Shown here: one piece after another, positions 46,136 to 55,175 of the stretch
Layout of the letters: each line of letters starts with the position of its first letter
Numbering within the stretch: the first letter of the stretch is position 1
Assembly (NCBI RefSeq): GCF_013204845.1
Contig: NZ_JABMKY010000001.1
Span: forward strand, 186,001-250,000
Length of the DNA: 64,000 nt
Direction of reading: 5' to 3'
From: Paenibacillus qinlingensis
GTDB taxonomy: Bacteria; Bacillota; Bacilli; Paenibacillales; NBRC-103111
The notes under the pieces: model-generated
Seen by the model: the letters and a program-made list of their open reading frames with translations, nothing else
The model's database searches: none
Told to the model about the DNA's origin: nothing
Made by a program: the position numbers and the translations under genes

Positions 46136-47611
46136 TTACACGTCACGCTTACGCAGGCGAGCGATAAAAAAACCGTCCGAATGGAACTGCTGCGGCAAAA
46201 TTTGCACCATCCCAGACGTGGCCGCCTTCGGGTCAATTTCCGTGAAAACATCCGCTGGCAGCGGAGCTAGCTCGAACTCGCTGTGTTCAGCAAGAAAGCG
46301 CTCGACAATGCCCTCATTCTCAGCCTGTTCAATCGTGCATGTGCTGTACACAAGCACTCCGCCTGGTTTGAGCAGACGATGTACACGACTTAGAATCGCA
46401 TATTGCGTTTCACAGATCGCATCGATCTCCGCTTCCTGCTTCGCCCATTTGAGGTCCGGCTTGCGGCGAATAACGCCAAGGCCTGAGCAAGGTGCATCCA
46501 GCAGGATGCGGTCGAAAGATTCCGCCGCAAAATGCTCATCCAGCTTCGCAGCATCCATCACGAGCGTCTGAATCGACGATAGTCCCAGACGCTCCGCTTG
46601 ATCTGCGATTAATTTCTGCTTGTGCTCATGCAGATCACAAGCCCAAATCTGGCCCACATCGTCCATCTTCTCCGCGATGTGGGCGGTCTTGCCGCCAGGG
46701 GCGGCGCAGCAGTCCAGCACCTTCATGCCTGGACGCGGGTCAAGAGCCTCGGCGACGAGCATCGAGCTCTCGTCTTGAATCGAGAAGTCCCCTTGCTGGA
46801 AGCCGGGGACTAACGCCATGTTCCCGGCCCCCTGCACAAGGATGCCGGCCGGGGCCAGCTCTGACGCTTCCGCGCTGAGGCCGCTAGCTTGGAGCTGCTC
46901 CAGCAGCTCCAAGCGGCTGCGCCGCCTCGCGTTCGCGCGAATGCTCACGTGCGGCGGCTCGTTGTTCGCCGCACAGATCTGTTCCGTCAGCTCAGGGCCG
47001 AGCTGACGGATCCACCGGCGCACGAGCCATTCCGGATGGGAATGGCTCAGTGCGATGCGCTTCACGTCACCGAGCGCAGCCGGCAGCGTGAGCTCGTCCT
47101 TGCTGCGGATGATCGCGCGCAGCACACCGTTGACCATGCCCGAGATGCCTTGGTGGCCTCGGCGCTTCGCGATATTGACCGCTTCGCTCACGACAGCATG
47201 GTCAGGGATGCGATCCAAGTAATGCAGCTGATAGAAGCTCAGCCGCAGCAAGCACCTCACCCAAGGCTCCAGCTTCGCAAGACCTTTGCTGACGAAGCGC
47301 TCCAAGAAGAAGTCAATCGTATTCTGGCGCCCAATTGTACCGTACACAAGCTCCGTCGCCAGTCCAGCGTCTGCACGCTCAAGGGCGTGCTTTTGCAGCA
47401 CTTGGTTCAACAACAGATTGCTGTAGGACTGATTCTCCTCAACTCGAATAAGTACATCCAGTGCCGCATCACGGGCAGAACGCTTAACAGCGCTGCTCTT
47501 CGCAGCGCCCGAGGATGATTTTGGCGCAGAGGGCTTACTGCCTCTCTGCGAATTCGTTTGTGCGTTTTGTGGACGACTTGGTTTGTTTGTAGACAAAATC
47601 AAAGACCTCAT
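46136..47611 (-). CDS. rsmB: 16S rRNA (cytosine967-C5)-methyltransferase RsmB
   Basis: A 491-residue m5C methyltransferase. An NusB-like RNA-binding domain (about 45-180) precedes the SAM domain with DCCAAPGGKTAHIA, DAPCSGLG (catalytic Cys pair with the second in YSTCTIEQAENE). A 40-residue Ser/Lys/Gln-rich leader is unusual; ATG 47611 lacks a clear ribosome site, and a TTG at 47596 behind GAGGT may be the true start. The middle is visibly GC-rich. Confidence 0.93.
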   Translation of the reverse strand: MRSLILSTNKPSRPQNAQTNSQRGSKPSAPKSSSGAAKSSAVKRSARDAALDVLIRVEENQSYSNLLLNQVLQKHALERADAGLATELVYGTIGRQNTIDFFLERFVSKGLAKLEPWVRCLLRLSFYQLHYLDRIPDHAVVSEAVNIAKRRGHQGISGMVNGVLRAIIRSKDELTLPAALGDVKRIALSHSHPEWLVRRWIRQLGPELTEQICAANNEPPHVSIRANARRRSRLELLEQLQASGLSAEASELAPAGILVQGAGNMALVPGFQQGDFSIQDESSMLVAEALDPRPGMKVLDCCAAPGGKTAHIAEKMDDVGQIWACDLHEHKQKLIADQAERLGLSSIQTLVMDAAKLDEHFAAESFDRILLDAPCSGLGVIRRKPDLKWAKQEAEIDAICETQYAILSRVHRLLKPGGVLVYSTCTIEQAENEGIVERFLAEHSEFELAPLPADVFTEIDPKAATSGMVQILPQQFHSDGFFIARLRKRDV

Positions 47612-47695
47612 TTTTTTCGTGGCATTGTTAATTGATTTACTTCATTTGATTGACATTAGTCTGAAAAATCCTTCTTACATGAGCAAAGCCTGCTC

Positions 47696-47728
47696 AAAAA
47701 ATGTACGATAATTCGCTCGAACTATCGG
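47696..47728 (-). terminator. Hairpin terminator between fmt and rsmB
   Basis: CGATAGTTCG and CGAATTATCG form a near-perfect inverted repeat followed by TACATTTTTT on the minus strand. It may make rsmB and following genes depend partly on another promoter or on read-through. Confidence 0.5.
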
Positions 47729-47744
47729 CAGGTTGCTTTACGCT

Positions 47745-48692
47745 TTACACGTTCCCAAGTACCGTACCCGCCGGAATTTGCACTCCGCGAATGAATTCAG
47801 ATACAGGCATCGCCTTTTTGCCAGCAGGTTGAATCTCCGTTAGCCACAATGTGCCTGCTCCCGTCATGACTTCAATCCCTTGCACGCTGCAGCTAAGTAC
47901 AGTACCTGGCGCTGCGCCAGACCGCTCCCGGCCTGCTTCCGTCGGCTTCAAGCTTGCCCATACCTTCAATACATCCCCATTCCAGAACGTATAGGCGCCA
48001 GGGTATGGGTTTAAGCCTCGAATGTGATTCCACAGCTCTGTTGCAGAACGTGACCAGTCCAGAAGTTCATCTTCCCTGCGAATATTAGGCGAATAGACCG
48101 CATCAGCCTCATTCTGAGGAACAGCTTCGATTCGACCAGCCAGTAAATCTGGCAGCGTCCGCTTCAGCAAATCAGCCCCAGCTATACTCAACTTATCAAA
48201 CAACATTCCTGTCGTATCCGTATCCTCAATCGGAAGTGCAACACGTGAGATCATGTCTCCCGTATCCAGTCCAACCGCCATATACATGATGGTCACGCCT
48301 ATTTCGGCCTCACCCCGCATGACAGCATGATGAATCGGCGCTCCTCCCCGATACTTCGGAAGCAGCGATGCGTGAATATTAATGCAGCCATACTTTGGCA
48401 CATCTAACACCGATTTCGGTAATATTTGGCCATAAGCCGCTGTTACGATTAAATCTGGCGCAAGCTGGCGAATCTGCTCGACGGAATCTGCTTCACGCAG
48501 CTTCACAGGTTGAAGCACCGGAATGCCATGCTTCTCCGCCTCTACCTTAACTGGCGTCGGCGTAAGGACGCGTTTGCGTCCCTTCGGCCGATCCGGCTGC
48601 GTGACAACGGTTGTCACGTTATAGCCTTCCTCCAAGAGTACACGCAAGGAGGGAACTGCGAAATCCGGCGTACCCATGAAAATAATATTCAC
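47745..48692 (-). CDS. fmt: Methionyl-tRNA formyltransferase
   Basis: A 315-residue enzyme that formylates initiator Met-tRNA with 10-formyl-THF. The N-terminal domain has NIIFMGTPDFA and the folate site LLPKYRGGAPIHHAV; a C-terminal OB-like domain follows. GTG 48692 overlaps the def stop (GTGA), coupling formylation and deformylation genes. Confidence 0.96.
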   Translation of the reverse strand: MNIIFMGTPDFAVPSLRVLLEEGYNVTTVVTQPDRPKGRKRVLTPTPVKVEAEKHGIPVLQPVKLREADSVEQIRQLAPDLIVTAAYGQILPKSVLDVPKYGCINIHASLLPKYRGGAPIHHAVMRGEAEIGVTIMYMAVGLDTGDMISRVALPIEDTDTTGMLFDKLSIAGADLLKRTLPDLLAGRIEAVPQNEADAVYSPNIRREDELLDWSRSATELWNHIRGLNPYPGAYTFWNGDVLKVWASLKPTEAGRERSGAAPGTVLSCSVQGIEVMTGAGTLWLTEIQPAGKKAMPVSEFIRGVQIPAGTVLGNV

Positions 48693-49174
48693 GCTTCTTC
48701 TTCCTCTTCTTCATCGGCTGTATACGTTTTGACCGCAAGATCCGTAAACAATACGCCATTTAAGTGATCAATCTCATGGAAAATACAACGAGCAAGCAGC
48801 TCCGTGCCTGTAACTTCAATCGGGTTGCCATTACGGTCTTGCCCTTTCGCCGTTACGTTCAGCGCACGAAGGACATCACCACGAAGACCAGGAATACTCA
48901 AACAGCCTTCTGGCCCCATTTGCTCACCACTGGAAGTAACGATCTCTGGGTTTACCATTTCGATCAAACCGCCATGTTCTTCACCGCAATCCATAACAAT
49001 TACACGTTTCAGAATACCGATTTGTGGAGCAGCAAGACCCACGCCTTCCGCTTCATACATCGTATCTGCCATATCATCAAGCAATTTATGCAGATTGGAA
49101 TTAAATTTCGTAACTGTGATCGCTTTCTCGCGCAGCACAGGATCTGGATCTTTAACAATAATACGAATAGCCAT
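48689..49174 (-). CDS. def: Peptide deformylase
   Basis: A 161-residue metallohydrolase that removes N-formyl groups. The three family motifs are present: GVGLAAPQIG, EGCLSIPG (Cys91 metal ligand) and HEIDHLNG (His133, Glu134, His137). An acidic C-terminal run (DEEEEEEA) is notable. GGTAGGTG stands before ATG 49174. Confidence 0.96.
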   Translation of the reverse strand: MAIRIIVKDPDPVLREKAITVTKFNSNLHKLLDDMADTMYEAEGVGLAAPQIGILKRVIVMDCGEEHGGLIEMVNPEIVTSSGEQMGPEGCLSIPGLRGDVLRALNVTAKGQDRNGNPIEVTGTELLARCIFHEIDHLNGVLFTDLAVKTYTADEEEEEEA

Positions 49175-49214
49175 GAATGTGCACCTACCTTTAAGTCGTC
49201 TAGATTAGGGGTTA

Positions 49215-51728
49215 TTACATCAAATATTGCGGGTCAACATCCACGCTTATTAGCAGCTTTTCTTTGGCTGAGCGTTCCTCAAACCAAGCTACTGTCTTCC
49301 CAACGATCTCTGCAGCTCTATCTTCCCCACGATATTTTACCACGCATTGGAATCGATATCTATCTTTGATTCGGGAAATAGGCGATGCAACAGGTCCTAA
49401 CACGTCAAAATGAAAGGATGAATCCATCGATACGGCTTCCGCAAACAAATCTACCTGCTGCCTCGTGTACGGAAGAGCGATCTCTTTTAACCGTGTAACA
49501 AAGGCTTCCGCCATGCGCACCAAGAGCGGTACTTGTTCATGTGAGAACGTAATTAAAATCAATCTTTGATACGGTGGATAACCTAAATTAGCCCGAATAT
49601 CCATTTCATGGTTCGCAAAAGCCACATAATCATGATGACTCGCATATTGCACGCTATAATGGTCAGGTGTGTACGTTTGCACGAACACTTCCCCTTGCTT
49701 CTCATGCCGTCCCGCTCGACCTGCAACTTGTGTTAAGAGCTGAAACGTCCTTTCAGCGGAGCGAAAATCAGGTATATTCAGCACGGTATCCGCCGCGATG
49801 ACCCCAACTAAGGTAACATCCGGGAAATCCAACCCTTTGGCCACCATCTGCGTCCCCAAAAGAACATCCGCCTGTTTCTCACGAAACATCGTCAATAATT
49901 TCTCATGCGAACCCTTTTCAGTCGTCGTATCCACATCCATGCGAATGACCCTAATACCAGGAAATATCTTACTCAGCTCTTCCTCGACACGCTGCGTCCC
50001 GGTCCCAAAATGACGAATATGCTCGGACTGACAGCTCGGACACTCCTTCACTTCACGCTCGGCATAACCGCAATAATGACAACGCAGCGCATGTGAGCTT
50101 TGGTGATACGTTAATGAAATGTCGCAATGCGGACACTGTGAAACGAAACCGCACGTCCGGCACATCACGAATGTCGCGTAACCGCGTCGATTCAGCAGCA
50201 ATACCGTCTGTTCTTTCTTGTGTAACCGTTCTTCGATCGCTTTATACAGGGATCTGCTAAACATCGACCGATTACCGGTTTTTAGTTCCTCACGCATATC
50301 CACAATCGTCACAGGCGGCATAGGTCTGCTCGCAACGCGCTCTTTCATGGTCAGCAATGTAAAAGGAGGTTTCGGTCGATCTCTCCTGCGTCTCGTTTTC
50401 TCCATACTCTCGAGAGATGGCGTAGCGGAGCCAAGAACCACAACAGCATCTTGCTGCTTCGCCCTTTGAACAGCCACATCACGGGTATGATATTTCGGAC
50501 TCTCTTCTTGTTTATACGAGGATTCATGCTCTTCATCTATAATGATCAAGCCAATATTCGTAAAAGGGGCAAAAATCGCCGAACGTGCGCCGATTACGAC
50601 CTTCACTTGCTTGCGTGTAATTTTACGCCACTCGTCATATCGCTCGCCATTCGACAAGCGGCTATGCAGAACAGCAACGAGGTCGCCGAATCTCCCTTTA
50701 AAACGCTCCACCATCTGTGGCGTCAATGAAATTTCCGGCACAAGAACAATAGCTTCCTTATCCATATCCAAGCATTGCTGGATGGATTGTAGGTATACCT
50801 CTGTCTTTCCGCTCCCCGTCACCCCATGGAGCAGAAACACCTCATGTCGATCTTCAGCCACCGCATCGCGAATAGGAGCAAACACACCGCTCTGCTCCTC
50901 CGTCAGAGTAAGCGGCTTCGTCCGCTCAAAAGCACGCCCCATATACGGGTCGCGCATCACTTCCACCTCGCGCAGCTCAATCCAGCCGCGATCCGCCAAG
51001 CTTTTGACCGTGCTCGCTCCGACCTCAATCGTTTCCATCAGCTCCGTCAATCGAATCGCGTGCGGATGCAGGGTCAAATAGCGCAGTACATCCTTCTGCT
51101 TGTTCGCTCTGGCCGGAAGCTCGGCAAGCGCCTCTTCCAAGCCACGACCGCCTGCAGGTGGAAATACGGTCAGCACCTTTTTGGCATTCATCCGATCCTT
51201 CACTAGCTGCACTTCCGTCAGCCTTCCTGATGACAACAGCTCTTTAATCAAAGCGCCTTCCTTCGAAAAACGCTCCAACAACACGTCCATGGAAACCGAT
51301 TCCTTACTCTTCACAAAGCTAATAATTGCTTCAATATCGGGCATATCGAGAAAAGATTGATCCTGGGATTCATCCCCTACGATAATGACACGCTCATATT
51401 TCGCCTTAAGTGCCGCAGGAAGCATAGCCTGCAAAGCAGTTACTTCATGGCACATATACATACGACTGATCCAGCGTCCAAGACTGACAAGTTCGCTCGT
51501 TAAAGGTGGAACCAGATCCAACACATTTTGAATCGGCTTAATGCGCTTCGCGTCTACTTCCGTTTCCTCTTGCAGTTCAACCACAAAGCCTTGCAGAACA
51601 CGTGGCCCAAAAGGTACACCTACCCGGCTGCCGACTTCGACCCACTTACTCAGAGATGACGGCACTTCATAGTCGAATGCCCGATTGGTTTGCTTGGCTG
51701 GGACATCGACAATGACTTTGGCGTACAT
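49215..51728 (-). CDS. priA: Primosomal protein N' (replication restart helicase PriA)
   Basis: An 837-residue helicase that reloads the replisome at stalled forks. N-terminal 3'-DNA-binding domain, Walker A GVTGSGKTEVY, DEEH box, and the zinc-binding cysteine cluster (CRTCG, CPHC, CHYCG, CPSC) inserted between helicase lobes. ATG 51728 shares its A with the coaBC stop (TAATG) and follows GGGGGAAT; the open frame extends 23 codons back into coaBC. Confidence 0.96.
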   Translation of the reverse strand: MYAKVIVDVPAKQTNRAFDYEVPSSLSKWVEVGSRVGVPFGPRVLQGFVVELQEETEVDAKRIKPIQNVLDLVPPLTSELVSLGRWISRMYMCHEVTALQAMLPAALKAKYERVIIVGDESQDQSFLDMPDIEAIISFVKSKESVSMDVLLERFSKEGALIKELLSSGRLTEVQLVKDRMNAKKVLTVFPPAGGRGLEEALAELPARANKQKDVLRYLTLHPHAIRLTELMETIEVGASTVKSLADRGWIELREVEVMRDPYMGRAFERTKPLTLTEEQSGVFAPIRDAVAEDRHEVFLLHGVTGSGKTEVYLQSIQQCLDMDKEAIVLVPEISLTPQMVERFKGRFGDLVAVLHSRLSNGERYDEWRKITRKQVKVVIGARSAIFAPFTNIGLIIIDEEHESSYKQEESPKYHTRDVAVQRAKQQDAVVVLGSATPSLESMEKTRRRRDRPKPPFTLLTMKERVASRPMPPVTIVDMREELKTGNRSMFSRSLYKAIEERLHKKEQTVLLLNRRGYATFVMCRTCGFVSQCPHCDISLTYHQSSHALRCHYCGYAEREVKECPSCQSEHIRHFGTGTQRVEEELSKIFPGIRVIRMDVDTTTEKGSHEKLLTMFREKQADVLLGTQMVAKGLDFPDVTLVGVIAADTVLNIPDFRSAERTFQLLTQVAGRAGRHEKQGEVFVQTYTPDHYSVQYASHHDYVAFANHEMDIRANLGYPPYQRLILITFSHEQVPLLVRMAEAFVTRLKEIALPYTRQQVDLFAEAVSMDSSFHFDVLGPVASPISRIKDRYRFQCVVKYRGEDRAAEIVGKTVAWFEERSAKEKLLISVDVDPQYLM

Positions 51729-52951
51729 TAGGATTCCCCCGCCGCGGCTGCCATTCGCTCTGCAGCGAGTTCGAGCAGTTTGCGCGCAACGTCCCATTTA
51801 CTTTGGATAGGCAGCGCTTGTACAAGTCCATTCTGATCATAGAAGCGAACGACATTCGTATCCCCGCCAAAGCCAGCGCCCTCTTGTGACACATCGTTCC
51901 CCACAATGAGATCACAATTTTTACGCTTCAGCTTGTCCATTGCATGCTCATCTAAGCGCTCTGTTTCCGCAGCAAACCCAATGACGAACTGTTTCTTCGT
52001 CTTCAGCGTTCCAATCTCCTGCAAAATATCCGGATTCTTAACGAGCTCGAGCGTCAGCGAGTCCGCTTTCTTTTTGATTTTCTGCTCGGCAACCACAGCA
52101 GGACGATAGTCGGCTACAGCAGCTGCTTTAATGATAAGTTGGCTTTCCGCAAGCCTGCTTAACACTGCTTCGCGCATATCCAGCGCAGACTGCACCGAAA
52201 CAAGCTGCACGCCTTCAGGTACGCTTAGCGCTGACGGACCCGACACTAATGTTACCTTGGCCCCCATGCGGACTGCTTCCTCCGCGATGGCATAACCCAT
52301 TTTGCCTGAAGAGTCATTGGTCAAATAACGAACAGGATCCAGACGTTCTACTGTGCCTCCAGCCGTCACTAACACACGTTTACCTGCTAAGCGCCCAGCC
52401 TCCCCTTGAAAATGCCGCTCAACCGCGGCAAAAATCTCCTCAGGCTCAGCAAGACGCCCCTTGCCCACGTAGCCACAGGCCAGTTGCCCTTCGCCTGGTT
52501 CAATGAAACGAACGCCGCGGCGAAGCAACGTTTCCATGTTGGTTTGTACGGCTGGATTCGCATACATATGCACATTCATCGCAGGCGCCACCCAGATCGG
52601 TGCCATGGTTGCAAGCAGTGTTGTGCTTAGCATGTCATCACCTAGTCCTAAGGCCAGCTTGCCGATTGTATTGGCCGTAGCTGGGGCGATCAGTACGAGA
52701 TCCGCGCTGTCCGCCAAATTAATGTGAGACACGACTGCGGGATCTTTCTCATCGAAAGTATCGACAAAAACATGATGCCGCGACAAAGTTTGAAATGTTA
52801 ACGGTGCAACGAATTGCACTGCCGAGCGCGTCATAATCACCCGTACAACAGCTCCAGCTTGTGTTAATTTACTCGTTAATGCAGCAGCTTTATAAGCCGC
52901 AATGCCTCCACAAACACCGAGCACGATCGTTTTGCCTTGCAATACACCCAT
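51728..52951 (-). CDS. coaBC: Bifunctional CoaBC (phosphopantothenoylcysteine synthetase/decarboxylase)
   Basis: A 407-residue fusion for CoA synthesis. The N-terminal CoaC flavoprotein has GGIAAYKA, catalytic His in SHINLAD and Cys in GEGQLACGYVG; the C-terminal CoaB domain has TNDSSGKMG and the KIKKK lysine motif. ATG 52951 follows AAAGGGGA, with the frame open 24 bases earlier. It is separated from rpoZ by a terminator and a long hairpin. Confidence 0.95.
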   Translation of the reverse strand: MGVLQGKTIVLGVCGGIAAYKAAALTSKLTQAGAVVRVIMTRSAVQFVAPLTFQTLSRHHVFVDTFDEKDPAVVSHINLADSADLVLIAPATANTIGKLALGLGDDMLSTTLLATMAPIWVAPAMNVHMYANPAVQTNMETLLRRGVRFIEPGEGQLACGYVGKGRLAEPEEIFAAVERHFQGEAGRLAGKRVLVTAGGTVERLDPVRYLTNDSSGKMGYAIAEEAVRMGAKVTLVSGPSALSVPEGVQLVSVQSALDMREAVLSRLAESQLIIKAAAVADYRPAVVAEQKIKKKADSLTLELVKNPDILQEIGTLKTKKQFVIGFAAETERLDEHAMDKLKRKNCDLIVGNDVSQEGAGFGGDTNVVRFYDQNGLVQALPIQSKWDVARKLLELAAERMAAAAGES

Positions 52952-52980
52952 GGGAATCCCCTTTCGAAATGCCAAATGGA

Positions 52981-53020
52981 ATAAACGCCTACCCCGTCAT
53001 TTAAGGACGGGAGCGTTTAT
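52981..53020. other. Long two-part hairpin in the coaBC leader
   Basis: ATAAACGC ... GCGTTTAT (8 bp) encloses CCCGTC ... GACGGG (6 bp) around ATTTAAG. It lies between the rpoZ terminator and the coaBC ribosome site. It could be a leader structure or a REP-like palindrome left by an IS200/IS605-type element; the sequence alone does not decide. Confidence 0.5.
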
Positions 53021-53071
53021 CTAAAAATATAGCCGATAATAAGGTGAAACATAGAAAACCTATATTTTGAG

Positions 53072-53098
53072 AAAAAAATAACAACCACGAGGGTTGTT
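53072..53098 (-). terminator. Terminator after rpoZ
   Basis: AACAACC and GGTTGTT form a stem around five bases, followed by A and T7 on the minus strand, 13 bases past the rpoZ stop. Confidence 0.75.
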
Positions 53099-53110
53099 GG
53101 GTAAGGCAAT

Positions 53111-53338
53111 TTATTTCTTCGCGTATTTCTCGCTCTCGTTTGTGTTAATTTTCTCGTAACCGATGTAATTACCGTATAGTTCCTCTAACGCAACACCGAC
53201 ATGCTTATGAGCCTTCTGGCCTTTTAAATCGGATTTTGCACCATCACGCAGGGATCTTGCTCTTTTGGAAGCTGCAACAACCAGGGAGTACTTGCTGTCT
53301 ACGATATCAAGCAGTTTATCAATTGAAGGGTATAACAT
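53111..53338 (-). CDS. rpoZ: RNA polymerase omega subunit
   Basis: A 75-residue omega subunit (MLYPSIDKLLDIVDSKYSLV then VAASKRARSLRDG), which helps assemble RNA polymerase beta'. It directly abuts the gmk stop, the standard gmk-rpoZ pair. Confidence 0.95.
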   Translation of the reverse strand: MLYPSIDKLLDIVDSKYSLVVAASKRARSLRDGAKSDLKGQKAHKHVGVALEELYGNYIGYEKINTNESEKYAKK

Positions 53339-53977
53339 TCAATTCACCTCATCCATCCATTGTACGATTTTTGGAAACATACGATCTTTTTTGCAATGCT
53401 CAGCGGCTAGTATCGCTTGTATTTTCGCGCATGCGGTATCTACATGATCATTTACGATCGCATAATCATAGTGTTCCATCAGACGAATTTCATCGATGGC
53501 CACCGACATGCGACTGCGGATGACCTCATCCGTTTCCGTGCCACGTGTAACAATACGATTCTCAAGCTCATCTAGAGATGGCGGCAGCAAGAAAATAAAT
53601 ACACCTTCGTCAAACTTCTGCTTGACCTGCAGTGCACCTTGAACCTCGATTTCCAAGATCACATCGTGACCTGAACGCAGCGTCTCCTCTACGAAACGTC
53701 TTGGTGTTCCATAGAAGTTGCCCACATATTCAGCCCATTCCAGCACTTCATCGGTTTCAATCAACTGCTGAAATTGCTCGCGGGTTTTGAAAAAATAATT
53801 AACACCGTCTACTTCACCTTGTCTAGGAGAACGTGTTGTCGCTGATACCGAGTAGACAATATCAGGAGCAACCTTGCGCAGCGCCGCACAAACCGTTCCT
53901 TTGCCAACACCAGACGGTCCGGATAAAACAATCAGAATACCTCTCTCACGCTCAAGAGTGTTCGTATTACTCGTCAT
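53339..53977 (-). CDS. gmk: Guanylate kinase
   Basis: A 212-residue GMP kinase with P loop [11 protein letters not shown], the GMP site TTRSPRQGE and [17 protein letters not shown] 53977 has AAGGA eight bases upstream. Its start lies inside the end of remA. Confidence 0.96.
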   Translation of the reverse strand: MTSNTNTLERERGILIVLSGPSGVGKGTVCAALRKVAPDIVYSVSATTRSPRQGEVDGVNYFFKTREQFQQLIETDEVLEWAEYVGNFYGTPRRFVEETLRSGHDVILEIEVQGALQVKQKFDEGVFIFLLPPSLDELENRIVTRGTETDEVIRSRMSVAIDEIRLMEHYDYAIVNDHVDTACAKIQAILAAEHCKKDRMFPKIVQWMDEVN

Positions 53978-54227
53978 GATCATCGTCCTTATTCGAAAGT
54001 CTATGCGCTACCGTCTCTGGTTGTACTGCCGATAAAATCACATGATCGCTGTCCGTGATAATAACGGCACGGGTTCTTCTACCATATGTAGCGTCAATCA
54101 GCATGTGACGATCACGCGCTTCTTGAATGATTCTCTTGATCGGAGCAGATTCTGGACTCACGATCGAGATAATGCGGTTCGCCGATACGATGTTGCCGAA
54201 CCCGATATTGATTAATTTGATAGCCAT
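53967..54227 (-). CDS. remA: Extracellular matrix regulator RemA (DUF370)
   Basis: An 86-residue DNA-binding regulator of matrix genes in Bacillus. Family features are [21 protein letters not shown]-type SAPIKRI and [14 protein letters not shown]. It lies upstream of gmk with an 11-base overlap, the usual yicC-remA-gmk-rpoZ order. Confidence 0.93.
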   Translation of the reverse strand: MAIKLINIGFGNIVSANRIISIVSPESAPIKRIIQEARDRHMLIDATYGRRTRAVIITDSDHVILSAVQPETVAHRLSNKDDDHDE

Positions 54228-54261
54228 CTAGGACTTCCTCCTCGCGAAGCACATGCAAGCT

Positions 54262-55146
54262 TCACTCGATATTCTGTATTTGTTCCCGCATTTTCTCAAG
54301 CTCTGCTTTCATCGCAATCACTCTAGCCGTAGGCTCCGAATGATTCGACTTCGATCCGATCGTGTTCACTTCCCGATTCATTTCTTGAATTAAGAAATCC
54401 AACTTTCGGCCAACAGGCTCTTTGTCTAAAAGCAATGCCTCACATTGCCCAAAATGACTCTTCAGACGAGTTAATTCCTCATCCACATTAGAACGATCTG
54501 CGAAGAGAGCAATCTCAGTCGCTAGGCGCTGCTCATCCACAGGTATCCCATCGAGAACGAGGGACTGAATGCGAATCGTCATCTTCGTCGCATACTCCTG
54601 AACGACTTGAGGAGCAAGTGCTTCTAACTCGATATGAATTCGCTTCATCTCAGTTAGCCGATCGCGGATATCCCGCTCTAAGAATTCACCTTCGCGGTGT
54701 CTCATAGTGGATAGCTGAGTGACAGCTTCCTGTAAGCAGGCGCATAACTCCTGTTCAATCTCGTCATCAGGCTCTTGACGAACATCTTTCATTTGAATCA
54801 GCTCAGGCAGTTTCAATAAATCGTTAAGATCTACCTGCCCCGTGATCCCATACCGCTGCTTCAACTGCTCGGCTGCTTCCAGGTAAGCATCTGCCAAAGC
54901 ATAATTAACCGTTACGTTCTTCGGGGAAGCTGTTTCACGTTCCGCCGTGATGAAGACATCTACTCGTCCTCGCTTCACAGCATGCAATACCGTTTTCTTC
55001 AAAGCGTCCTCAAAAGCCGCCCATTCCTTAGGCAACCGAATCGACACTTCACTATACCTATGATTGACCGATTTCACATCGATAAACACGTTGTATCCCG
55101 CAAAAGAACGATTCGCTTGTCCGAACCCGGTCATACTGCAAATCAT
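54262..55146 (-). CDS. yloC: YicC/YloC family endoribonuclease
   Basis: A 294-residue YicC family protein: MICSMTGFGQANRS at the start, IDVKSVNHRYSEV, and the C-terminal EMNREVNTIGSKS conserved block. YicC relatives are endoribonucleases linked to sRNA turnover. ATG 55146 fits the family start (MIRSMTGYG); an ATG 15 bases earlier is possible. Confidence 0.9.
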   Translation of the reverse strand: MICSMTGFGQANRSFAGYNVFIDVKSVNHRYSEVSIRLPKEWAAFEDALKKTVLHAVKRGRVDVFITAERETASPKNVTVNYALADAYLEAAEQLKQRYGITGQVDLNDLLKLPELIQMKDVRQEPDDEIEQELCACLQEAVTQLSTMRHREGEFLERDIRDRLTEMKRIHIELEALAPQVVQEYATKMTIRIQSLVLDGIPVDEQRLATEIALFADRSNVDEELTRLKSHFGQCEALLLDKEPVGRKLDFLIQEMNREVNTIGSKSNHSEPTARVIAMKAELEKMREQIQNIE

Positions 55147-55175
55147 TCTAATCACATCCATTACCCTATTTTAAT

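Noticed and set aside
46889-47518. 209-codon plus-strand frame across rsmB, and a similar one at 55980-56624 across yitJ
   Set aside because: GC-driven antisense shadows without ribosome sites or recognisable domains.
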